From: Reyranella sp.
Lineage (GTDB): Bacteria; Pseudomonadota; Alphaproteobacteria; Reyranellales; Reyranellaceae
Direction of reading: 5' to 3'
Length of the DNA stretch: 64,000 nt
NCBI RefSeq assembly: GCF_004297405.1
Contig: NZ_SCVC01000017.1
Coordinates: forward strand, 1 to 64,000
Shown: piece after piece, positions 56,772-64,000 of the stretch
Position numbering within the stretch: the stretch's first letter is position 1
How the letters are laid out: every line of letters starts with the position of its first letter
Notes under the pieces: model-generated
The model's database searches: none
Seen by the model: only the letters and a program-made list of their open reading frames with translations
What the model was told of the DNA's origin: nothing
Made by a program: the position numbers and the translations under genes

Positions 56772-58616
56772 TTAGACGAGACGATAAACCTGCTCGGGTT
56801 CGTCGCGCCCTTTGACATGACGCAGCTCCGGCGTCGGCAAGGGTCCCAGCGCCTCCGGGTGCTTCATGGCGGCAATGGTGTCGCCGCTCACCAGCACGAT
56901 TACCTCTTCCGTCTCGGCCATGAACTCCTTGCCGAGTTGTTCGAAGCGCTGGGCCACGTTCACGGTGTCGCCCACTACCGTGTAGTTGACCCTACCCGGC
57001 GCGCCGATATTGCCCACGACCACCGGTCCGGAATGGATGCCGACGCGCAGGCGCACCGGCATCTGGCCGGCAGCGATGCGCTGGGCGTTGTCCTCGCGGA
57101 CCACACGCGCCATATCGAGCGCCGCCTTCACCGCATGGTCGGCATGGTCTTCCATTTTGAATAAGCCGCCCCACACCGCCATCACGCAGTCGCCGATGTA
57201 TTTGTCGATCACGCCCTGCTCACCATCGATGCAGGCGCCAAGCAGCGCAAAATGGTGGTTGAGCATGTCGGCCGTTTCCTGCTCGGGCAGGTCTTCGGCC
57301 TGTGGCGTGAAGCCGACGATGTCGGTGAACATCACGGTGACGTCGCGGCGGCGCGACGTCACGGCGCTTTCGCCGAGCTCCATCAATCGAAAGACCAGGC
57401 GATGCGGCACGTAGGCGCCGAACCACTTCAGCGCACCGCGTGCCTTGTCGAGGCTGTGACCGGCATCGTCGATCTCGCGTAGCCGCGACCGGCGGTGGAA
57501 GGGTTCGTCGAACTTGAGCTGCTCGATCGATTCCGCAGCCGAGGTGATGGTGCGGATCGATCGCGCCATGCTCAAGCCCATGAACAACGCCAACAGGGCC
57601 GCAACGGCCAAAGTAATGGCTCCAACGATAGCGCCATTGGTCAACCGGTCGAGGTCGCTCGTCGCATCCTCGATCGGGAAATATTGACCGACCAGCCACG
57701 GGTCGGGGCCGAAGCGACGCAGCTCGCGATAGACGAAAACCCAGCGACGCCCATCTACATCCACCACGTGGCCGAGGCTGCCGAGCCACCGGTCAGCCTG
57801 CTGGGAGCGCACCGGCGTGTCCCAGATCCTCGCCAGGACCGGATCATCCACTTCCTTGATGGTGGGCAGCGACCGTTCCTCGGAGAGGCCGAGACCGCGC
57901 GAATTGATCAGACGGCGATGCGCCAGCACCTTGTCGCGGCCGACGAGGATGAAATAGCGGCCATCGCCGCCGTGGGTCGGATCGCCGATCAGATAGGAGA
58001 GATCGCCGACCGCCACCGTGGCGATCAAGCCGCCGATGAAGGCATTGTCGATGCGCCGGACCGGCGTGCGCACATTGACCACCGGCTGCTTGGCGCTCTC
58101 GCTCCAGAAGAGTGCTCCCCAGAACGTATGCTGCGAGGTCTGCAGCTCGCGAAACCGCTCGAGTCCCCGCGGCGTGTCGATCAAGGAGATGGTGTCGCGA
58201 TGGATCTGCCCATCGGGCTCTCGCACCGCGCGATGCAGCTTGAGGTCGAGAGTGGCAAAACCCGCCGCCGAAACCGCAGGCACCTGCCCCATCATCACGG
58301 CGAGGGCCTCACGCATATCGACGGGCGATTCGATGTCGATACGGCCGGCAGCCGCCAGCGAGGCGATCAGCTCGAGCTGCTCGCTGACCGGGTCGAGGCG
58401 ACTGCGCACGAGGTCGACCTGGGCATCGACCACGCGCGCCGCGCGGTCGACCAACAGGCGCTCGGCCGTACCGGTCGCTCCAGCCAGGACGACGATGTAG
58501 GCGATGCCCGAGATCAGGGCGAGCGAGACGAAGGCGAACGCCATCGCCGCAACAAGCGGCACCCGCCACGGCGCTCGCGCGGTCTTCTCACTCGGGATGT
58601 CGGAAAGCGGGCTCAA
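56772..58616 (-). CDS. Membrane class III adenylate/guanylate cyclase with periplasmic sensor
   Basis: 614 residues. A membrane helix near the N-terminus (VPLVAAMAFAFVSLALISGIAYIVVL) is followed by a periplasmic sensor of ~250 residues, a second helix (GAIVGAITLAVAALLALFMGLSMA), a HAMP-like linker and the C-terminal cyclase. The cyclase has VMFTDIVGFT and YIGDCVMAVW (two metal-binding Asp), DKYIGD with Lys for adenine, and NYTVVGDTVNVAQRFEQL. It probably makes cAMP in response to a periplasmic signal. Confidence 0.92.
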   Translation of the reverse strand: MSPLSDIPSEKTARAPWRVPLVAAMAFAFVSLALISGIAYIVVLAGATGTAERLLVDRAARVVDAQVDLVRSRLDPVSEQLELIASLAAAGRIDIESPVDMREALAVMMGQVPAVSAAGFATLDLKLHRAVREPDGQIHRDTISLIDTPRGLERFRELQTSQHTFWGALFWSESAKQPVVNVRTPVRRIDNAFIGGLIATVAVGDLSYLIGDPTHGGDGRYFILVGRDKVLAHRRLINSRGLGLSEERSLPTIKEVDDPVLARIWDTPVRSQQADRWLGSLGHVVDVDGRRWVFVYRELRRFGPDPWLVGQYFPIEDATSDLDRLTNGAIVGAITLAVAALLALFMGLSMARSIRTITSAAESIEQLKFDEPFHRRSRLREIDDAGHSLDKARGALKWFGAYVPHRLVFRLMELGESAVTSRRRDVTVMFTDIVGFTPQAEDLPEQETADMLNHHFALLGACIDGEQGVIDKYIGDCVMAVWGGLFKMEDHADHAVKAALDMARVVREDNAQRIAAGQMPVRLRVGIHSGPVVVGNIGAPGRVNYTVVGDTVNVAQRFEQLGKEFMAETEEVIVLVSGDTIAAMKHPEALGPLPTPELRHVKGRDEPEQVYRLV

Positions 58617-58665
58617 GCGGGGACATCATAAGGTGTCCCCGGTCGAGATGCGATGCCTCGCGCTG

Positions 58666-60273
58666 TCAGGCCGCGGTGCGGATTGCGGCCTGCTTCACCT
58701 TGCCATCGACATGGCTTTCGAACTGCTCGAAGTTCGCTTCGAAGCGCTTGGCGACGTCGCGCGCGGCGCTATCGTAGGCCTTCTTGTCCTTCCAGGTGTT
58801 CTTTGGATTGAGCACGTCGCCCGGTACATCCGGGCAGGCACTCGGAACTTGCATGCCGAAGTGCGGATCGGTCGCCGACGCGACCGAAGCCAGTGTGCCG
58901 TCGAGTGCGGCCCGCACCATGGCGCGGGTGTGGCGAATCGACATGCGCTCGCCGACGCCGAAGCCGCCGCCCGACCAGCCAGTGTTGACCAGCCAGCACT
59001 TGACGTTCTGGCGGGCCATCTTCTCGCCCAGCATCTTGGCGTAGACGGTCGGATGACGAGGCATGAACGGCGCGCCAAAGCACGTCGAGAAGGTCGCCTG
59101 TGGTTCGGTCACGCCCTTCTCGGTGCCCGCCACGCGCGCGGTGTAGCCCGACAGGAAGTGATACATCGCCTGCTCCGGCGACAGGCGCGAGATCGGCGGC
59201 AGCACGCCGAATGCATCGGCCGTCAGCATCACGATATTCTCGGGCGTGCCGGCAATGCCGGTCGTCGAGGTGTTCGGAATGAAGTCGAGCGGATAGCAGG
59301 CGCGGGTGTTCTCGGTGTACTGGCCATCGTCGAGATCGAGCCGACCGGTCGCCGGATCGATCACGACATTCTCCAGGACCGTGCCGAAGCGCCCCGTGGT
59401 AGCGTAGATTTCAGGCTCGGCCTCGCGGCTGAGCTTGATCACCTTGGCGTAGCAGCCGCCTTCGAAGTTGAAGAGGCTGTTCTCGGCCCAGCCGTGCTCG
59501 TCGTCGCCGATCAAGGTACGCGTCGGATCGGCCGACAGCGTCGTCTTGCCGGTGCCCGAGAGGCCGAAGAAGACCGCCACGTCGTTCTTGGGACCGACAT
59601 TGGCCGAGGCGTGCATGGGCAGCACGTTCTTGTCGGGCAGCAGGTAGTTCAGGATGGTGAACACCGACTTCTTGATCTCACCGGCATACCAGGTGCCGCA
59701 GATCGCCACGACGCGCTCGGTGAAGTTCACCAGGATGGCGCAATCGGACGCCGTGCCATCGAGCTTCGGATCGGCCTGGAAGCCCGGCAGGTTCAGGATC
59801 GTGAATTCCGGCTTGAAGCCCTGGAGTTCCTCGGGCTTGGGCCGCAGGAACATGTTGCGCGCGAAGAGATTGTGCCAGGCGGTCTCGTTGATCACACGCA
59901 CGCCGATGCGATGGGCAGGATCGGCGCCGGCCCAGCAGTCGCGCACGAACAGGTCGCGGCGCTGCGCATAGGCGATCATGCGGTTGTAGAGCGCACGGTA
60001 GCGGTCGGGTGTGATGGCCTTGTTGGTCTTACCCCAGTCGATGCGGCCCTTGCTCTCGGAATCCTCGACGATGAACTTGTCGTTGGGCGAACGGCCGGTG
60101 TGGATGCCGGTGCGCACCACCAGCGCACCGCCCTCGGCGACAACACCTTCGCGGCGGCGAACTGCCTCTTCGTAAAGAGCCGGAACCTGCAGGTTCCAAT
60201 AGACGTTGCTCAAGTTCTTCAACCCGAGGCTCTCAAGTCCTGATTTGGGTACGACGAAGCCCGCCTGGTGCAC
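58666..60273 (-). CDS. pckA: Phosphoenolpyruvate carboxykinase (ATP)
   Basis: 535 residues from the GTG at 60271-60273, with AGGAG 8 bases upstream. The P-loop FGLSGTGKTTLSADP and the family signature LIGDDEHGW are present, with RTGIHTGRSPNDKFI at the N-terminus. It converts oxaloacetate to PEP in gluconeogenesis. In alphaproteobacteria it lies near chvI-chvG, as here, though a HugZ-like gene lies between. Confidence 0.97.
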   Translation of the reverse strand: MHQAGFVVPKSGLESLGLKNLSNVYWNLQVPALYEEAVRRREGVVAEGGALVVRTGIHTGRSPNDKFIVEDSESKGRIDWGKTNKAITPDRYRALYNRMIAYAQRRDLFVRDCWAGADPAHRIGVRVINETAWHNLFARNMFLRPKPEELQGFKPEFTILNLPGFQADPKLDGTASDCAILVNFTERVVAICGTWYAGEIKKSVFTILNYLLPDKNVLPMHASANVGPKNDVAVFFGLSGTGKTTLSADPTRTLIGDDEHGWAENSLFNFEGGCYAKVIKLSREAEPEIYATTGRFGTVLENVVIDPATGRLDLDDGQYTENTRACYPLDFIPNTSTTGIAGTPENIVMLTADAFGVLPPISRLSPEQAMYHFLSGYTARVAGTEKGVTEPQATFSTCFGAPFMPRHPTVYAKMLGEKMARQNVKCWLVNTGWSGGGFGVGERMSIRHTRAMVRAALDGTLASVASATDPHFGMQVPSACPDVPGDVLNPKNTWKDKKAYDSAARDVAKRFEANFEQFESHVDGKVKQAAIRTAA

Positions 60274-60318
60274 GGCGTTTCTCCTGCTATTGCGGCTGAT
60301 CCGATGATTGAACGTAAG

Positions 60319-60336
60319 GGGGGTTTACCAACCCCC
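60319..60336 (-). promoter_or_regulatory. Small hairpin upstream of pckA
   Basis: A 7-bp perfect stem with a 4-nt loop (60319-60325 with 60330-60336) lies 46 bp before the pckA start, in a 246-bp gap that has no gene. It may be a weak terminator of the HugZ-like transcript or a leader element; there is no T-run, so it is uncertain. Confidence 0.3.
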
Positions 60337-60519
60337 GGAAAACGTCGCAGTGACCTTTTCGTTGCCTTCTTATGCGCTAAAGGGGCCGCCCTTCAGTGGC
60401 AAGTGGCTGCGACAGTTAGTGTCGAGGATCATGTGGATCAGCCTTCGCACCCGCGAAGGGCATGCCGCGCCGCGGAATCGCCTTTCGATGGGAGGCTGGC
60501 GCGCCCCGAATGGCCGCGA

Positions 60520-61239
60520 TCAGGCCGCCGCCCGAGCTTTCGCAACCAGTGCGACCAGGACCTTTCGCGCCTCGCCGCCTGCCGCCAGCGGAGCGTCGAA
60601 GGCGAGCCGCGCCACCTGCCCGCCCTGCCGCAGGTCGATGCCTTCCGGGTCGATGCCGGTCATGCGCCAGTCCTGGCCGCTCAAGCCCAGGAGCTTGCTG
60701 GCGTAGAGCTGGATGGCATCCGAATGGTCCTCGTTCATGTGCGTCACGATGCCCGTTTCTGCATTGGCCAGGCCCGGCGCCTCCGGCGAAGCCAGTTCTG
60801 CCCGGTCGATCCAACGGATCTTGCCGAAGCCCGAGACCAGATGCGTGCGTTCCACGGTGACGCGGTAGAAATGGAAATCCTTGAAACCCGCGTACATTGC
60901 GGCATCGGGATGCCGGGTGAGGAAGCGCGCTTTCGACCGCTCGTCGGTCGTGCGCTCGGCACGTCCCAGGACGGTGACGCGCGGGCCGGTCAGAGGCTGT
61001 TCGAGGCCGCCGGTGCCGTCGAACAGGAGGGAAACGCGATCGTCGGCCTTGATCGCCTTGGTGTGCTCGGCGAGATCGCTCAACAGAAGGATGGGTGACA
61101 AGTCGTGATCGACCGCCACCAGCACCAGCGAAGCATAGGGCCAGGCCCCGGTTTCGCCCGGCAGGGCACTGGCCAGGGCGGCGCGGTCGAGGCCGCGAAG
61201 CAGATCGCGCACGGAGCGCGGCATGTCGTCTTGGGTCAT
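60520..61239 (-). CDS. HugZ-like heme/PNPOx-fold protein with DUF2470 domain
   Basis: 239 residues from the ATG at 61237-61239. An FMN-binding split barrel (pyridoxamine-oxidase-like) opens the protein: WPYASLVLVAVDHDLSPILLLSDLAEHTKAI, GRAERT and FHFYRVTVERTHLVSGFGKIRWID. The C-terminal domain ETGIVTHMNEDHSDAIQLYA fits DUF2470. HugZ proteins bind and degrade heme; others have unknown roles. It is divergent from chvI with a 130-bp promoter region. Confidence 0.85.
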   Translation of the reverse strand: MTQDDMPRSVRDLLRGLDRAALASALPGETGAWPYASLVLVAVDHDLSPILLLSDLAEHTKAIKADDRVSLLFDGTGGLEQPLTGPRVTVLGRAERTTDERSKARFLTRHPDAAMYAGFKDFHFYRVTVERTHLVSGFGKIRWIDRAELASPEAPGLANAETGIVTHMNEDHSDAIQLYASKLLGLSGQDWRMTGIDPEGIDLRQGGQVARLAFDAPLAAGGEARKVLVALVAKARAAA

Positions 61240-61369
61240 TTTCGGTTCAAAAAAGCCGCAATTGTTCGCTTGAGGATTACGGGCCGGGGAAGCGGCGGCG
61301 GCGGCCCGGTCTGTGATAGCATGGTCTACTGTCCGTTGTCCGCTGTGCCCCTGCAGGAGAAGCCAAGCC

Positions 61370-62065
61370 GTGCGCAAGAACATCGCCCTCGTCGACGACG
61401 ACCGCAACATCCTCACCTCCGTGTCGATGCTGCTCGAAGCCGAAGGGTTCCAGATCAAGACCTACAATGACGGCGCTTCGGCGCTCGAGGGGCTCAATCA
61501 ATCGCCACCCGACCTCGGAATCTTCGACATCAAGATGCCGAGGATGGATGGCATGGAACTCTTGAACCGCATTCGCAAGACGCAGCAATTCCCGGTCATC
61601 TTCCTCACCTCCAAGGACGAAGAGATCGACGAGGTGCTGGGTCTGCGCATGGGCGCTGACGATTTCATCCGCAAGCCCTTCTCGCAGCGCCTGCTGCTGG
61701 AGCGCATTCGCGCCGTGCTGCGCCGCGCCGACGCCGGTGGCGGCAAGGGTGAAGCCGCAGCCGAGCGTATCGTGCGCGGCGAACTGGTGCTCGACCCGAG
61801 CCGCCACCAGTGCACCTGGAAGGGCAAGGAAGTGCACCTCACAGTCACCGAATTCCTGCTGCTCAAGTCGCTCGCCGAGCGGCCGGGCCACGTGAAGAAC
61901 CGCGACCAGCTCATGGACGCGGCCTATGGCGAGACGATCTATGTGGACGACCGCACGATCGACAGCCACATCAAGCGCGTCCGCCGCAAGTTCCGCGAAG
62001 TCGACGGCGAGTTCGAGCAGATCGAAACGCTTTATGGCATCGGATATCGATACCGCGACTCCTGA
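61370..62065 (+). CDS. chvI: Two-component response regulator ChvI
   Basis: 231 residues from the GTG at 61370; AGGAG lies 10 bases upstream. The receiver domain has VDDDR, the phospho-acceptor D53 in [13 protein letters not shown] and the KPF motif, and the OmpR-type DNA-binding domain has [26 protein letters not shown] and [13 protein letters not shown]. With ChvG it controls envelope, symbiosis and acid-stress genes in alphaproteobacteria. It overlaps the chvG start by 32 bp. Confidence 0.95.
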   Translation: MRKNIALVDDDRNILTSVSMLLEAEGFQIKTYNDGASALEGLNQSPPDLGIFDIKMPRMDGMELLNRIRKTQQFPVIFLTSKDEEIDEVLGLRMGADDFIRKPFSQRLLLERIRAVLRRADAGGGKGEAAAERIVRGELVLDPSRHQCTWKGKEVHLTVTEFLLLKSLAERPGHVKNRDQLMDAAYGETIYVDDRTIDSHIKRVRRKFREVDGEFEQIETLYGIGYRYRDS

Positions 62066-63830
62066 GCCGGGTTCGCGTCCACTGGGACGCCAGGGCTTCG
62101 GCGCAAGGATACTTGCGGCACTGGGTCGGCTGTTCCCCGGCTTCGGCCGGCGTTCGCGTGCGCCGGTGTCGACGGCCGAATCACCGTCGCTGCTGCGCCG
62201 CCGGCGGAGCATCGACCGCCGCCACTCGCCGCTCACCCGTCGCATCCTGCTGCTGAACCTGATCCCGGTCGCGCTGCTGACGCTCGGCGCCGTCTATCTC
62301 AGCGACTACGAAGAAGAACTGATCGACGCCGAACTCGCCTCGCTGTTGGTCCAGGGCGAGATGGTCGCCGCCGGCATCGGCGAAGTGGCGGTGGTCGGCG
62401 GCGAGACCACGGTCAACCGCATGGACGCCGATGCAGCGCGCCAGCTGCTCACACGTCTGGTTCGGCCGACCGGCGTGCGGGCCCGCCTGTTCAGCGAGAC
62501 GGGCGAGCTTCTGGGCGACTCGGCGGTATTGAGCGAGGTCGGCCGCATTCACGTGGTGCCTCTGCCGCCGCCCGAGACACCGATGGACGGTAAGCCCGAA
62601 GTGGAGCTGCAGTGGAGCGATCGTGTCGGTGACTGGGTCGGCCGCCAGCTCTCGCGGGTCGATCGCTTCCCCGAATATGTCGAGCGGCCGGTGCCGACCC
62701 TGCGCGATTTTCCCGAGGCTGCCAGCGCCTTGCGCGGCTTCAATGCGTCGGCGGTGCGCAGTGCCACCGATGGCCGGCTGATCCTGAGCGCAGCCGTGCC
62801 GGTGCAGCGCTACAAGCAGGTACTGGGCTCCCTGTTGCTGACGCGCGACAATCGGGCCATCGCGGCCTCGCTGCGTGAAGTGCGTTACGACATGCTGACC
62901 ATCGCCGCAGCGGCATTGGGCATCACCGTCCTGTTGTCGCTCTATCTCGCGGGCACCATTACCCAGCCGATCGTGCGGCTGGCACGGGCTGCCGACGAGG
63001 TGCGCCTGGCGCGCGAAAGCCGGCCAGCGATTCCCGACCTCGGCAAGCGCGGCGACGAGATCGGCGACCTGAACGATGCCTTGCGCTCGATGACCGAGGC
63101 GCTGTGGTTGCGCATCAATACCATCGAAAGTTTCGCTGCCGACGTGGCGCACGAACTCAAGAACCCGCTGACATCGCTGCGATCGGCCATCGAGATGGCG
63201 GCCCGTCCCGACCTCGACCATGAGCGCCGCGGTAAGCTGATGGCCATTGTGATGGACGACATCAACCGGTTGAATCGGCTGATCTCCGACATTTCCGATG
63301 CTTCTCGCCTCGATGCCGAACTGATGCGCGGCGAGGTGAAGCCCGTCGATCTCGAAGCGCTGCTGCGCGACATGGTCCACCACTATGCCGTGACCGCCAA
63401 CAAGAAGGCCGGTGTCGAAGTCGAGTTCCGCGTCGCCACCAACCCGCCCTTCGCCGCGCACGGTCACGATGGTCGCTACGGCCAGGTGTTCCGCAACGTC
63501 ATCGACAATGCCCTGTCATTCAGCCCACCGAACACGCGCATTCTGGTCGAGCTCAGCCGGGAGCCGCGCAACGGACCGTTCGTCGTCACGATAGACGACG
63601 AGGGCCAGGGCATTCCCGAGGACAATCTCGAATCGATCTTCCAGCGCTTCTATTCGGAGCGCCCGACCGAGCATTTCGGCCAGCACTCAGGCCTCGGCCT
63701 CTCGATCTGCCGGCAGATCGTGGAGACCTATGGCGGCTCGATCACAGCCTCCAATCGTCGCGCGCCCGACGGCAGCGTGCTGGGTGCGCGCTTCACCATC
63801 CGCGTACCGGCCGCAACCGGCCGCAAATGA
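62034..63830 (+). CDS. chvG: Sensor histidine kinase ChvG
   Basis: 598 residues from the ATG at 62034, inside the end of chvI. An Arg-rich cytoplasmic N-terminus precedes the first helix ([19 protein letters not shown]), a periplasmic sensor domain, a second helix and a HAMP domain. The kinase core shows the phospho-His H373 in [18 protein letters not shown], the N-box [11 protein letters not shown] and G-boxes [11 protein letters not shown] and [11 protein letters not shown]. It phosphorylates ChvI. hprK overlaps its stop. Confidence 0.95.
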   Translation: MASDIDTATPEPGSRPLGRQGFGARILAALGRLFPGFGRRSRAPVSTAESPSLLRRRRSIDRRHSPLTRRILLLNLIPVALLTLGAVYLSDYEEELIDAELASLLVQGEMVAAGIGEVAVVGGETTVNRMDADAARQLLTRLVRPTGVRARLFSETGELLGDSAVLSEVGRIHVVPLPPPETPMDGKPEVELQWSDRVGDWVGRQLSRVDRFPEYVERPVPTLRDFPEAASALRGFNASAVRSATDGRLILSAAVPVQRYKQVLGSLLLTRDNRAIAASLREVRYDMLTIAAAALGITVLLSLYLAGTITQPIVRLARAADEVRLARESRPAIPDLGKRGDEIGDLNDALRSMTEALWLRINTIESFAADVAHELKNPLTSLRSAIEMAARPDLDHERRGKLMAIVMDDINRLNRLISDISDASRLDAELMRGEVKPVDLEALLRDMVHHYAVTANKKAGVEVEFRVATNPPFAAHGHDGRYGQVFRNVIDNALSFSPPNTRILVELSREPRNGPFVVTIDDEGQGIPEDNLESIFQRFYSERPTEHFGQHSGLGLSICRQIVETYGGSITASNRRAPDGSVLGARFTIRVPAATGRK

Positions 63831-64000
63831 CCACGCTCGTCCACGCAACCTGCGTTGCACTGAGGACAAGTGGAAAAAATTGGCAGGGCGTGTTGCTGCG
63901 CGGCGCCTCCGGCGCCGGCAAGTCCGACCTCGCCGCGCGCTTGATCGAGACCGGTGCGAGGCTGATTGCCGACGATCAAACGGCACTCGCCCGGCAGCAA
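63827..64000 (+). CDS. hprK: HPr kinase/phosphorylase (5' part only)
   Basis: 58 codons are inside the window, starting at the ATG that overlaps the chvG stop (ATGA). The P-loop is GASGAGKSDLAARLIE and the next segment ARLIADDQT matches the HprK N-terminal catalytic domain; this is the short alphaproteobacterial form that lacks the N-terminal domain. It phosphorylates HPr in an incomplete PTS. The chvI-chvG-hprK order is conserved in the class. Confidence 0.92.
   Translation, partial: MTTLVHATCVALRTSGKNWQGVLLRGASGAGKSDLAARLIETGARLIADDQTALARQQ

Overview
The window is GC-rich, densely coded chromosome, most likely from an alphaproteobacterium of the Rhodospirillales/Hyphomicrobiales sphere (a Reyranella-like soil or water organism would fit; the genus cannot be fixed from sequence alone). 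The support is the chvI-chvG-hprK block near pckA, the ileS-lspA-DUF3035-M16-M16 block, an orphan Bug-type solute-binding protein, several acyl-CoA/thioesterase-type genes and two tRNAs with encoded CCA ends. I see no phage, transposon, integrase, CRISPR array or replication origin.

Layout. 1-5.5 kb is the most accessory part: the end of an OmpA-like gene with a clear terminator, a TauD-type dioxygenase, an orphan lasso-type RiPP precursor (1333-1506), a dual-specificity-type phosphatase, a two-gene cassette (a possible PD-(D/E)XK nuclease-like protein plus a peptidoglycan-binding-domain protein with a proline-rich tail), an FkbM methyltransferase and tRNA-Thr(CGT). 5.6-9.7 kb holds a likely catabolic operon: LctP-like permease, beta-hydroxyacid dehydrogenase, GST and Bug solute-binding protein. 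10-13.8 kb has a metallo-beta-lactamase hydrolase, a peptide-type ABC binding protein and an FprA-like reductase. 13.8-18.6 kb is RNA modification: queF-queG (queuosine), tadA (inosine), rluB and rsmD, with a glutamine-amidotransferase-type hydrolase and a histidine phosphatase in the same transcription unit. 18.8-30.6 kb has a MATE pump, mutL, two M16 peptidases, a DUF3035 lipoprotein, lspA, ileS and ribF.

30.6-40.4 kb is small-molecule metabolism and regulation: MaoC hydratase, APH-like kinase with DUF6285, an ArsR regulator, a D-threonine-aldolase/D-serine-dehydratase-like enzyme with a HAD hydrolase and two tandem thioesterases, a TauE/SafE exporter divergent from a LysR regulator, DUF488, YfdX, tRNA-Gln(TTG) and a flavin reductase. 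40.5-49.8 kb carries CHAD, a His-rich CobW-type GTPase, DUF4336, an RND pump with its adaptor, and a TMEM165-type cation exporter behind a yybP-ykoY (Mn2+) riboswitch. 49.8-58.6 kb has polA, a GST, an envelope-protein cluster (HhH, HdeA-like, glycine-zipper, DUF2950, DUF3300) and a membrane class III cyclase. 58.7-64 kb is pckA, a HugZ-like protein, chvI, chvG and the start of hprK.

The points most worth a second look are the orphan lasso-type precursor; the nuclease-like/peptidoglycan-binding cassette; the M16 peptidase whose complete reading frame has no ATG, GTG or TTG upstream and seems to begin at a CTG overlapping the preceding stop codon; and the Mn2+ riboswitch with a 9-bp inverted repeat that would close just upstream of the exporter start codon.
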